NCBI RefSeq assembly: GCF_000340215.1
Contig: NW_006921532.1
Span: 62,001-126,000 of the forward strand
Source of the DNA: Pseudocercospora fijiensis CIRAD86
Lineage: Eukaryota > Ascomycota > Dothideomycetes > Mycosphaerellales > Mycosphaerellaceae
Direction of reading: 5' to 3'
DNA: 64,000 nt
Part shown: positions 33,681 through 44,669 of the stretch, piece after piece
Layout: every line of letters begins with the position of its first letter
How positions within the stretch are numbered: the stretch's first letter is position 1
The notes under the pieces: model-generated
What the model saw: the letters and a program-made list of their open reading frames with translations, nothing else
Databases searched by the model: none
What the model was told of the DNA's origin: nothing
Made by a program: the position numbers and the translations under genes

Positions 33681-34104
33681 TCCCGCTAGCCTTACTACTA
33701 TAGATTACTACTAGGTACTCGAACTGACTAGTTACATTTCGAGTGCGCGGGAATCTACGAAAGCTAGAGGTTAACAAAGGCGCGTAGTCGCTACTAGCAA
33801 TTAGCTAGATCGATTGTTAAACTTTAGCCGCCCTACTAATAAAGGAGTCTCGTATGTAGCTTTACTTTTTAGGGTCTATATATAATCGTTATCCGTTTGC
33901 TTTACCGGAATATACGGACTACGCTACCTTCGCACTCTATTTAAGGCGAGCCTTCTAAGCCCTTTCTTCTACTCGAATACTAACTAACTTACTACCGCCT
34001 ACCCCTCCCCCCCCTTTTCTATCTAAACCCTTTAATTATTATTAATAAGCTACGAACGTTTTTGTAAGCTCGTTACTAACTCCTTTCCGCTCCGGTCGAT
34101 TAAG
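33681..34104 (+). other. Untranslated spacer before ORF3
   Basis: No frame seen. It contains a C-rich run (cccctccccccccc near 34005) and pyrimidine stretches just upstream of the ORF3 ATG. Confidence 0.5.
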
Positions 34105-36843
34105 ATGTCTTCCGGCGCCCTAAATCCGCTAGGCGCTAGCAGTAGCGGCAACCTACGAGCCCTAAACCTAGGCGTACTAGTCCCGATCGAAGCCCTATCC
34201 GATAGCGCCTTAGCTGCTACAACTAGCCTCGAGCACTGCTTCTAGATCGTTACCGCCCTTAAAGATCCTCGAGAGAAGATCTAGAACGCTCGCACCCTAC
34301 TACGCGTTATCGATAGGAACATTAAGAAGGCTACTATCTTAGTTACGTATAGTATAAACAACTTACGTTAGTCTATCGGTAAGCGTATCTTTAAGCGCGA
34401 GGTTCTTAACGATATAGATATTGAATAAGCCTTTCCTATCGTCTATAGCCTCGAGACTACTAGTACCTAGATTCGTTTGCGCTTTAAGACCCTCGACTAG
34501 GCCTTCGAACATTAGGGAGGACTAAGCAGTCTTCCTAAGAGCCTTGTTAACTTCGCCTACGGTAGATAAGAGCGTGTAAAGTAGGTCTCTTCGTTCGTTA
34601 ATAAGTATAAGGTCCGTCGTTAAGGCGCCGAGCACCTTTCCCGTACTATAATCTATCGTATATCTACCGCTAGCAAGAAGGTAGGCAAGTAGTCGCTTAA
34701 CTTGTCCTTTACGCTTAACGACTTTACGACATCCTACTAGAAGCGGCACTACGATGCAATTGTCTAGGTCGATCTTAACGTATAGACAACTAAGGATCTA
34801 CTAAAAGAGAAGGGCTATCGTATTAATAGTATAGGCTTTATTGTTAAAGGTTAAGGGGCTCCTATCGTTAATGTCCTTAAACGTAAGGCTCTTCGCCTAG
34901 AAACAGAGGCCGATACGGCTGCTAGTCTCGCGCTCGCTACGGAGATACAGGCTTAAGACCGTCGCTCGACCCGTAACCGTAAGGTCCCTTAGGAAGTTGA
35001 AAACGAGCGCGCTAAGGCCGAAGCAGCGCGCAAGAAGGCATTGCATACTCGCTAGGCCCTCCGTAAGGCTACTAAGAAGTATAGCGCCCCTTCTAGTACT
35101 AACTATAGTACTAACTATAGTAACTCGGATGTTAATATACTAGATATACTACTAGAAGATGTCTCTTCCGAAGGCTCCTTTAGCGAGCGTAGAGATAGAG
35201 GGCTCTCGCCGATCCTATTAACTAAGAATATCTATAGTTCTTGTAAGGGCGACTCTATTGCGCACCTTATTACTAAGATCGATATAGTTCCTAAAGCTGC
35301 AATAGGCGAAGCTCCTACCGCCCTCTCTATCTATTAATAGCTCGACGACCTTAGTAAGCTAGGAGAAGAGCCGTTCTCTATATATGCTAACTATATTAAG
35401 AAGGCCGCTAAGGTCTGTAGTCTCTATGCTAGTGCTAAGGCGAGTATCCTCGTCGGTCGCCTATTAAAGATTAGTCGCAAGGTTCCTAATCTAGACGCCT
35501 TCGCTGCCCTTAAGGCTAATTAGGCCTATGCTAACTAGTTTCCTAGACGCCCTATTGCCGCCCCGATATCTCTAGGACTCTACGCGTTCAACCCTACTAG
35601 TACTATTACTCGCGCCCTTACGCTAACGGATCGCTAGAGCAAGTTCGTTACCGGTATCCTTAGCTAAGGCACTTCCTTCGACCGCTTTCGCTAGACTAGT
35701 AATGCTATCTTCCCTCAAGTCTTTAGTTAGTTATAAGAGCCTCGTAGAGTACATCTTCCTTTCCTTATCGACCTAATATAGGAGGAGTTTAAAATGTACC
35801 TTTAGCACATGCGTGCGATGCCTAAGTCTAAGCAAGAAGGCCGTAATGCCCTTTAAACTTATAGTATAAGCAACTAAATCGTCCGCTAGCACCCTGCCCT
35901 ATAGCTCTTAGCTGTCGCCCTTCGACCTAATTACGTATACGAGCTTATCTCCGTCCCTAAGCCTACTAAGTTCTTTAAGGTTAGCGGTACTTACGAAAAC
36001 TGTCCTTCTAAGGAGTCTACTCGTCTCGGACAAGATATAGTTAAGCTCGCAGCTAGCGAGGGTGCTAGTTACCTGCGTATTAAGGTCTGCCTTATGTCTG
36101 AGGATAAGACTAGCTACTCTACTGTTGTCGAAGGCATATATTAGCCCGAGGTCTTTACGAACTAGGTTGAGAAGCTTAAGGCTCGTAGCCTAGTCCTACT
36201 AAGCAAGATCGGCAAGATTACTAATAAGCACCTTACCGACGACGACCTCGACTATATGTTCGATAGTTAGCCTAATAGTAAGGGGCGTAAAGCGGAGTAG
36301 ATCCTTAACCCTCTAAAGGAGTGCGAGGTCTCTATTTAGATGCTATACCTACCGTATAGTAATCTAAAGACTAAGAGCAACCGTATATTAATTGACCTAG
36401 GCTACTCTCGCGTTATTAACGGCACTAAGGTTAAGGGCTACGAGAACTTAACAGTCTCTTAGGTTGCTAAAGCATACCGCAATCTAACCGCCCTCCTAGC
36501 CTCTAACTCCTTCGTGCTATTCGCTTTCCCTACGGCTATCTTAGTCGAAGGCCTCGGCTATATCTCCGACGCTCTAGTTAGTAGGATTCCTTAGTTAAGT
36601 TACGTTATTTAGAACGAAGTTGAACAGATCCTCTAGCTTAATAACGAGGGACTTAAGGAATATCTATACGATTAGGAGAAGGCTACGACGGAAAAGGCTA
36701 TTAACCTCCTCGTTAATTAAGCTTTCTACGAGGGACAGTACTTCGGTACTAATAGCTTTAACGTATGCGGAGGAGATTTCGAGAGCCGACTAGTAGATAA
36801 GGTTATTGCTAGTAAGGATTACGGCGCGTTGAAGCAATAGTAA
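34105..36843 (+). pseudogene. ORF3 of the LTR retrotransposon, 912 codons, unknown function
   Basis: An intact ATG at 34105 (MSSGALNPLGASSSGNLRAL) opens a frame that stays in phase to TAA 36841, with only TAG/TAA inside. The N-terminal third is helical (KDPREKI, RTLLRVIDRNIKKATILV). A strongly charged Ala/Lys/Arg stretch at about residues 300-340 (NERAKAEAARKKALHTR, then RKATKKYSAP) should be a coiled coil or nucleic-acid-binding helix. Ser-rich acidic linkers follow. The C-terminal half has regular mixed composition, for example PTSTITRALTLTDR, YLRIKVCLMSEDKTSYS and LIDLGYSRVINGTKVKGYEN. No signal peptide or membrane anchor is evident, so an envelope protein is unlikely. The position after integrase matches where extra ORFs occur in some plant and fungal gypsy elements, but I recognise no family. 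Confidence 0.8.
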
Positions 36844-36895
36844 GTCTATATAGTGTTGCTTAGGAAGTTGTTTTTGCATAATCATAGCATCTAGG

Positions 36896-36922
36896 ATTAA
36901 TGCTACCCCGGGGGTGTTATTG
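36896..36922. repeat. Element palindrome, copy 5 (after ORF3)
   Basis: attaatgctacccc followed by gggggtgttattg, 53 bp after the ORF3 stop. Confidence 0.85.
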
Positions 36923-37015
36923 CGGAGTTCTAAGAATAGCCTTAGCTAAGAGCGCTAAGGATGTATACATGTTTGTTTTAAGCGCGCATAATGTGAAACG
37001 TGTCTAGTTAGATAC

Positions 37016-37030
37016 GAAGAAAGGGAGGGA
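37016..37030 (+). other. Polypurine tract
   Basis: gaagaaagggaggga directly in front of the 3' LTR, the expected primer site for plus-strand synthesis. Confidence 0.85.
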
Positions 37031-37310
37031 TATTGGCTAGTAACCGGCCCTATACACCTAGGCTGAGTTTTGAGCCTATATAAGAGGCCTCCTTCTATAT
37101 TATAGATAGAGCATCAACCTCGTATAGTACATTGTTTATATTACACTTCTACAATGCCTATGTTGTAGGGCTCTAGTTATTAGCCTAAGCGACAGTCTCG
37201 TTATCCTATCTTGCTAAACATAGCTGCCTATATTGCTATAGGTTATATTACCCTCGGTAGCCTATACTATTGCTACAAGTAGTAGTAGTAGTGTTGGTTT
37301 CCGTCCTTTA
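37031..37310 (+). repeat. 3' LTR
   Basis: 280 bp, same borders as the 5' LTR, TATA box at 37077, followed by ACGT of the target duplication. It keeps more original bases than the 5' copy at several of the 11 differing sites (for example ctgag versus ctaag, gttggt versus gttagt). Confidence 0.95.
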
Positions 37311-37699
37311 ACGTAAACCATTCGTCTAGTATAGGGCGGCGTAGCGAGTAGCGAGCTTGTCTATAGATATAGTTATAGCGGCGATAGAGGGAGCCTATAT
37401 ACTAGGAGTAGCGTAGGAGACGTCGGTACAAATAATAACTATCGGGCACTAGAAGATACTATTAGGTCTACTAGCCTTAGAACCGATAGTACGGTATATA
37501 TTACTACCTAGCTTAGCGTTAAACTTTATATATACGTTAGAGATATACTGCCCCTAAGCCTTCTAAGCGTATAAGTATTATACGTACTAAGACACAACGC
37601 CCTAGCGGCACTCGCAAGAGCGCTTAATATAGCCGTAGACCTAGGGGTCGGTCCTTATTAGGCAGGATAAAGAAGAGGATCTACGGGCGTAATTAAGAC

Positions 37700-39655
37700 T
37701 AGTTGCTAGCGGCATTCTAACTTAAGGTATAGGGTATACCTCTATAGGCCGTATATACGCGCTGTACCTATTTAGCGGCTTCTTATTCCTTCTATAGACA
37801 CACTTATAGATTATTCTACACACTTCGAGTAGTTACGAGCCTATCGACTGCTTCCGACTTAATATAACTAAATATACCCTCCTATAGAAGTAGGGTATGC
37901 GACCGACCTACCGACCTAAATAGCTAAGATAGCTGCTACCGACTCGACTACACTTCCGGCTACTAGCATTCGGAAACTAATACGAAACAACTATCCCCTC
38001 TAGAGCGTCGACATTAAAGCGCTTCTAAGGCGCGCTAAGCTCCTAAAATATACTACGACCGACCGAGTTACTATACTTAAAGATACGACTCTGTACGATT
38101 ACGGCGACAAGGTAGTAGATACTGCTAATCCGATTACTCTTACTCTAAGCGACTCGATTAAGAGCCGCCTATCTGTATCTAATAGCGGCTTTAGTAACGG
38201 CTATTAGCTAATAACTAAGATTAAGGCTATATACTAACTAGACACGGAAACTAAATACTTCTTATTATAGAGGGAACTGTTTTAGCTGCAATACGACGGC
38301 AATAATATTAAGGCTTATATTCTATCTAACTATTGCGGTAGGGCCGTCCTAGCTAAATACGCCCCCGTAATAGCCCGATTCCTACGAACTATAACAATAT
38401 GTCCCTTTAGAAGTATCCTACTCGCTCGTAGACCCTTATTATAACAGTACTATTAATAAAGATCCGCTTACTAATAGTAGATTCCTAGAGCCTACCGCTA
38501 TAATCGAGCCGATAGCCTACGTTACCCCTTCTAGCTACTATCTATAGATTATTAGACCTGTATCGCTTTAAGACGATAACGAGCTACCGATACTCTACTA
38601 CGACTCGCCGTTGCTGCTCGGGAATTTGAACAACGATAGAGATATTAGAAAATCTAGCCCTCTAGAGAAGATCTAGTAGGTAATTGCGCCTAACGACTAG
38701 ACGCGGCGGGGGCCGTTCGTAAAGGGTATTAACTAATACGAGCTTGCCTTTCCCGCATTTGTAGTTTAGTAACGCCGCGTTAAGTGCCGTCGGTATACTA
38801 CTAGCCTCTATTATATGCTAAAGGCCTAGTGCCTCGGTAGGGATACGATTTATATCGGGCAACGTAGTAGGCTATATAACTGTTGTTCGTATACCGGCGC
38901 TACTATCCCCGGGTCTCGGTAGGAAGAGCTTCCGGTACGGTACGTCTAGCTAGCGCGGCGAATCTAGCGAAGGCATATATCGGTAGGCGCGACCTAGGCT
39001 AAATAAAATTTGCCGTACCTAGTCGAGAAGAAGCTAGAACAAGGTATAAAAGGAGTAGCTTAATACCCCGGGTTCTAGTATATTAGTATTATCTATAAAC
39101 CGTCTATACCGATTAATCCTAGCCTCGTCCGCGTCGTTACTATATCTAAGTAGTGCAAGATTATGCTAGATGTATTGTCGGAATCTTAAGCCTATCGGAT
39201 ATATATAGATATATTCGCCTACTATAGGAAGATCTCTATTATAGATACTAACGTAAAGCAGCTATACGAGTACCGTTATAATATTAAGGCCCGGATAATC
39301 GAGTTGTCGTAGTAGCGGTTGTTCCTAGGCTCTTTCTAGATGTCGGTACTATACCGCTACGAGAAAACAGTTATTACCGACGGCCGGCCGTATAGAGGAC
39401 GTATAGAGTACGCTCGGCTCGAGTAGAGAGGCGGGCTTCCGTACGATAGGCGTAGCGTCGATATACTTAGCAATAGTTCGGTCTATAGCTCGGAATAGCT
39501 CGCGTCTACGGATAGCTACCCGTAACGACGCGTCGCTAAGGTTATTCGCTAGTTTAAAGAGCCGCGGTAGAAACTAGTCGATATTGATTTTCCTTTATCG
39601 CAAGTTAGCGATTGCCGTTAGGGCATATAAGGGTGCCTCCTAACCCTTTAAGAAA
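37700..39655 (+). pseudogene. Unidentified plus-strand ORF remnant
   Basis: Two plus-strand phases join to a long coding-like stretch. The first part reads DRVTILKDTTLYDYGDKVVD, SKSRLSVSNSGFSNGY-like segments and LLxRELFxLQYDGNNIKAYI, faintly like a copia-type Gag but too weak to claim. The second reads YELAFPAFVV, RDTIYIGQRSRLYNCCSYTG, EKKLEQGxKGVA and IPINPSLVRVVTISK, and ends near 39655. The stops are TAG/TAA. No family is recognised with confidence. It lies outside the LTR element, directly after its target duplication. Confidence 0.45.
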
Positions 39656-39986
39656 GAGGTCTATAATAGTATAAGCTCTACGCTACGGTATAGAATCTGT
39701 CTCTATCGTATAGCTAGTACTAAAAGTCGCCGTCGAGGACTAAGAAATGCGATAGGGGAACGGTTTTAATGCATTACTATCGTATATCGCAGATGAGTTT
39801 AATTAAGACGCTACCCTAGTTACTAGGGTCCGGGTCGCTCGAGAACCTAGCTAAAGCAGGGATATAGATAACATTTCTTTCGCGTTGAAATTAAGTCTAA
39901 TCTAGCCTCGGCGCTAATAGCTAAGAAGGGGTATAACGCTAGGCATTTTGTCCTCTAGATATACGGCAATAACGAACCCGTACCGA

Positions 39987-39991
<5 letters not shown>

Positions 39992-40043
<52 letters not shown>
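39992..40043. repeat. (AT)26 microsatellite
   Basis: Pure alternating AT run of 52 bp that abuts the left end of the split MITE M2. Confidence 0.98.
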
Positions 40044-40045
<2 letters not shown>

Positions 40046-40048
40046 ATC

Positions 40049-40813
40049 TAGTATAGTCTATAACTAATTTAATCAATCCTAACCCCCTTAGATTGAATTG
40101 AATTGCTAGCACCCTTAGATTAAATTAAATTGAATTGCTTCCTAAGGTAGTAGATTAAATTAGATTGCAATCTAGCCTCTTTAAATTAGATTGATTAACT
40201 AGATTGCAATCTAATTATACAATAGTCCCGGCGCGGGCCGAGCCGAAGGAACTAATAGAACTTCTAGGGTTAGCGATTCTTAGGGTAAATCTTAGCGACA
40301 GTAAGGTTGCTAAACTGCTCGTACTGTCTCGGTAAAAGATTCTATAGGTTAAGCATATTAAATAAAGAATGTTTGTATGTTTTGAAAGAGTTTTATCTAG
40401 CTAATCTGTTAAAAAATCGATTCTTCGGATTTATATTATATTAAAAATATGCTATAAATTCGAAAGTATATAAGGACTACACAAAGTAACTGCTATATTT
40501 TCTTAAACTTCTAGAATTTCAAATTCCGAGAATCTCGGAATTCCACTTTAGAGTTAAGACAAGACATCTAATAAAGTGAATTTTAGGGATATATCGAGGC
40601 ATTTACCTACTAAGTTACTACGTGCTAGCTATTACAAGCTAGATTGTAATCCGGATTGCTAGAAGGGCCGGATTAGATTAGATTAGATTGCCTTAAAGAG
40701 AGTTAGATTGAATTAGATTAGATTGCTAAATTAGTAGAGATTAGCTAGATTAAATTAGATTGAATTGCTAAGACAATCCGGATTGCAATCCCGGATTGAT
40801 TGTAGACTATACT
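40049..40813. mobile_element. MITE M2, second copy of the M1 family, split by an insertion
   Basis: The left end tagtatagtctataactaat and right end attgtagactatact are inverted relative to each other and match MITE M1. The left half (40049 to about 40229) and right half (about 40636-40813) together make about 360 bp, close to the 371 bp of M1. The roughly 400 bp between them are unlike the MITE and belong to repeat R1. Confidence 0.7.
40230..40635 (+). repeat. Dispersed repeat R1, copy A, inserted in MITE M2
   Basis: AT-rich, weakly RIP-mutated (TTTG and CAA remain common). It shares tcttagggtaaatcttagcg, then gtaaggtt, atcgatt, tttatattatatt and cacaaagtaac with the reverse complement of 50036-50420. 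No ORF. It could be a solo LTR or a non-autonomous element; terminal repeats are not clear. Confidence 0.65.
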
Positions 40814-41082
40814 GTATCTATCTATCTTTCGGATTATTAAGGGGTAGCTATTCTTATCCTATTCGATACTTGATTCGTACGGTTGTATAACCTCGTAGTA
40901 GGCGTAATAAGGCAGTATATATAACTAAGGCACTACGGCTATAATAGACGGCGAGTGCGACGATAGCTACTACTATCCTCTTATAAACTAAAGAAACAAA
41001 TGCATAGATGCTAAAACGATATATATATAGCAAAGGCCTAGGCTAGATAAGAGGCCTACTTCGGAGAGACGATATTAGAGCG

Positions 41083-44000
41083 TTAGCGACTACCCTTTCT
41101 CTATATTAACTTAGGTGTCTTAATTCCGGCCGTAAGAGAATTGCTCTTCTTTCTCGGTTTCCTCGCCTAAGCATTATTGCTTCCCTCTTACTACGTAGCA
41201 GAAGCCCTCTATGTCTTCTTCCTAGGTCGAACTTCCTCTATAAGCTCGTCCTAACTAGCGGCGGCACGCTTCGACTTCTTATATAGCGATACTCGTTTAG
41301 GAGGATTTTAGTTGAACTTTTCCTACGACTAGAGAGTAGAGGCCCGATCTGCCTCTACTTAGCTTTAAGAGCGCGTAGTAGGCGGGGTATATATAGAACC
41401 GCTCTTCCTACCGCGTAGAGTAGTAGGCCTTAATTCCTCTAGTCTACTATTAATAGCTATAAACTAAGCAGCTTAGTTAGGCTTTTCGGTTATATCGGCG
41501 GTATCTTAAATAGTAGGTCGAATGCTATCGTTAATCCCTACCTAATCGCTTATAAAGGCGGTAAGTAGGTTCCTACTTAATAGAATTTCTCTATCGCTAA
41601 TAGGGCTGCTAGGTTATAATATAGGCGTATCGATTTGCGGAATAGCCTATATTAGGAGGCCCCCGATATCGACCGCCTCGTCGTCGGAGTCGTACTCCCT
41701 CCGAGTAACGTCGTTACCGAGTAATCTTCTAGTATCGAGCTCCTCGCTAGTAATATTAAGGTAGTCGCTAAGGATTAAGCCGTCGGTGTTCTATAATAGG
41801 CTCTACGCTAGTCGAACGATAGGGTAATCTTGCCGTAGGTAGTCGTAGGTCGTAGTATAAACTAAAGCCTTAGCGCTCCTATTCTAGTGTCTTATCTGTT
41901 CGATATAATACTATACGAGGTTATAAAGAGCTATAACGTTACTATTTGTACGTAATGCGTCGGCAATTAACTTCGTCGCTTTAAGGTGCTATTTCTTAAT
42001 ACTTTAATAGGGGTTAGTATAGAAGTATCCGGGGAGTAGTAGGGACTTACTATTTTATACAGTTAACCGGAAGCAAGGAGAGTATATAGGGGTAGACGTT
42101 CGTTGCTAAGATAGCGAGATAATTCGCGAGCCGACGGTTGTATTATAGTATACTCCGGGTAGCTATAAGTAATAATTCTTCCGGCATGTTACTACCGGGG
42201 CTAAGGTTAAGGCATTTAGAGACAAACTAGTTCTATAGATAACTTAACCTCCCGCGTCTACGTCCGCCTAGGTTACTATTCGCTCTACTACTAGCGTTCT
42301 TAAGTAAGTCCGCCGCTAACGAACGCTAAAGCTCGTCGTTACTATCCTCGAGTTGTTCTATTAGTATTTTATACAACTCTAAGAACTCGACTAGGCTCTC
42401 TAGACGTTTGTAGTAGACTAGCGAGACCTCCGACGTCTTCTCTATAGCTCGCCGTAGCGTTTAAGTAGCTCGGGTAAGGGTAGCGTCCTAGTTCTACTAC
42501 CCTTATAGCAGCGCGACCGCCTCTTGCTCGGGTAGAGGTATCGCCGTACTCCGCCGTCGAAGGGATTTAACAATATTAAACAGCTGCCCGATGCCTGCCT
42601 TATTAAGTAACTTAGTCTAACAAAAATCTATCTAATCCTATAGCTTAGGGAAAAGTTGTTCTAGTATATAAGAACTGCTAGAATAGTTCCGAGTCTTCCT
42701 AACTTGCAATTCCTAGCGTAGCGGAGTAGGACTTCTATTATCGACGAGCTCTAGCTCCTAGGATATAATATGCGGATTAGTAGGTTTTATTCTCTCCTAT
42801 ACGGTAAGGATCTATTCGGAGGCTAAGAATCGACCTTATATACCTTTCTCGGTAGGAAGAGTATCGTCGCGTATAATCTCCTCTATACTACTACTTAAAG
42901 CCGTATATCGGTTAAGTATACTTGTCTGTCGAGTAAGCTGCTTCTTATCGCCTAGGAGATTAGGGATAAGTTCTATAGGTAGCCCCTCTAAATCGACTAT
43001 CGTATTTTTAGGGGGTAGAAGAGGTTGTGCCTTTAGAGTCGGCTTCGCCTTTTGCTCCGCCTTACGGGACTCCTTACCCTAACCGTTTATAGCGCTATCG
43101 GATAGTCGGCCGTCGTACTTTATATAAAGAGATACGACGATAGTATCCTTAGGCTCGGAGGGAGTAGCGTCGGGTATTACGGGATTGCTATTTTATAATA
43201 AGCTCTATCGAGTAACTCGGCTAAGATCGGCATTAGTATTGTCTCCGTTATTAGCTCCGGCGGCGTTATAATCTTCGCTAGTATCTACGGGCTCTCTATC
43301 TCCGCTAGCATTATTATTACCTATATCCTCGGCTATAGCCTAATCTACCTCCGGATCTGCCTCTTCGTCTACGTCCTTGTTTATATTCTTATCTACGTCG
43401 TTATCGGTATCCTCTTTTGCGTCCTTACTTAGAGTCTTATCTACTCCTTGCACTACGATATTATCTGCCTCCTAATTTGCGTCCTTGCCTAGGGTCTCGT
43501 CTACTCCTTACGCTATAATATTATCTATATCCTACTTTGCGTCCTTACCTAGAGTCTCGTTTGCTCCTTACGCTATACTATTATCTGCGTCCTTATCTAG
43601 CGTCTCGTCTGCATCTTACGCTATACCCTTATCTAGATGCTAAGATATATCCTTATCTATACTAAGGTTATCCCGGCTTTGGCCGTAGTCGATATAATTG
43701 CGGCTCTCGTCGGTAATGCTACTAGTATCCTCTTCGAGAGCGGCAGCTTTGTCGGCTGCACTTAAGGTAGCGTCTTCCCTAAACGATTCTACGCTATAAA
43801 TGAAGTCTGCCGCGTCCCTATAGGGCGTATCTAGCACCGGTACGAAAGACTACTAACGATCGGATAGTATACGTTTGTAGGCAAATAGTATATAGATAAG
43901 GGGATCTTATATCGGTAGTAGGCGCTCCGCTTGTCGTCTCTACCTTAGTACTCGTCTAATTTTTTATATATAGTAATTCAACCTCTATATAGCAAAGGCA

Positions 44001-44413
44001 ACGCGGGCAATCGTAAAGGTAATGTCGTCGTCGGGAATCTCGTAATTAGGGAATAGGAGGCGTAGTAGTATAGAGTCGAACTGCTTGCCTATATCGCGGT
44101 CTACGACGACCTATAGTATCGTAGGATCGACGGATTCTTTGCCTAGAGGCGTACAATACAGGCCGATATAACCTACTAGAGGGTAGGTGTCTATAGTAGT
44201 AGATAGCGTAGTAGGCGCGCTAAAGGACGAGTAAGGTAGAGAGCGTAGATAGTTCTTAGAAATGCGTCGACGATAGAGTTTGCTAACCGCGTAATTGTTT
44301 TAATTGTAGGGTAACGCGAATCTTTAACGGAAATAGGAAGGAAGCGGGGCAGGCCTAAGCGTCTCTACGCGCTAGTAAGTTTTCGGATCTATACTTTGCG
44401 CAAGGTATACTAT
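41083..44413 (-). pseudogene. Unidentified large acidic-repeat protein remnant (about 1,100 codons)
   Basis: The minus strand starts at an ATA (RIP-changed ATG) at 44413: IVYLAQSIDPKTY, then PTTLSTT, DTYPLVGYIGLYCTPLGKES and IPDDDITFTIARVAFAI. The interval 43837-43640 is open. An acidic repeat region follows (GVDETLGKDAN, EADNIVVQGVDKTLSKDAKE, DTDNDVDKNINKDVDEEAD). Further on: TIVDLEGLPMELIPNLLGDK, LAADLLKNASSRANSN, RLLGNDVTRREYDSDDEAVD and a basic end KKSKRAAAS. At least one frame change must exist between start and end. Probably a mainly disordered nuclear protein; family unknown. A P2 palindrome lies about 170 bp upstream of the start. Confidence 0.5.
43426..43640 (-). repeat. Acidic coding repeats of 48-60 bp
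   Basis: About four imperfect units starting gcgtccttacctagagtctc and containing ccttacgctata and attatct. On the minus strand they encode variants of the acidic unit GVDETLGKDAN. The unequal unit lengths are multiples of three. Confidence 0.75.
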
Positions 44414-44585
44414 GCCTAATCGAACTACCGTCTACACTTTAGTTAGCGACTAATACGCCCGATAGCTTAGCCGTCGACGACTAATATAGTTTAATTAGTC
44501 CTTCGGACGTCGGAATCGTAGAGCTTATCGAGATCTTGCCTCGACGGGCGTATATTATTATATCGTAGGTAGTCTACCGTACGGA

Positions 44586-44634
44586 TAGGTATATTAATTA
44601 GCTGCCGTATCGCGGGCCGATATTAATATACCTA
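44586..44634. promoter_or_regulatory. Palindrome P2, copy 3
   Basis: Arms TAGGTATATTAAT and ATTAATATACCTA (13 bp, perfect), loop of about 23 nt. It stands between the stop of the upstream minus-strand gene (44670) and the start of the next one (44413). No P1 accompanies it here. Confidence 0.75.
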
Positions 44635-44669
44635 CTTACTACTACGCGGGTTAATCGCACCGGGCGCAA

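Larger units (their letters stand above)
25036..37314 (+). mobile_element. Ty3/gypsy-type LTR retrotransposon, complete but RIP-killed
   Basis: Two 280-bp LTRs (25040-25319 and 37031-37310) bound a 12.3-kb element flanked by ACGT on both sides (25036-25039 and 37311-37314), the probable target duplication. Order inside: leader, gag-protease ORF, pol ORF with reverse transcriptase, RNase H and integrase (the gypsy order), then a third long ORF, a polypurine tract and the 3' LTR. Three long frames are indel-free as far as I could follow, with only RIP-type stops, so the insertion was young when mutated. A near-palindrome occurs five times outside or between the ORFs. At 12.3 kb it is long for a fungal gypsy element, mainly because of ORF3 and long spacers. 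Confidence 0.93.

Noticed and set aside
34522..34749. Minus-strand open frame inside ORF3
   Set aside because: Shadow of the plus-strand ORF3, which keeps phase over 912 codons.
38000..38330. Copia-type Gag domain in the plus-strand frame after the retrotransposon
   Set aside because: LFxLQYDGNNIKAYI is only faintly similar; no copia integrase or reverse transcriptase motif follows.
39055..39100. ttaataccccgggttctag as a sixth copy of the retrotransposon palindrome
   Set aside because: Only the ccccggg centre agrees; the outer arms do not match and it lies outside the element inside a coding-like frame.
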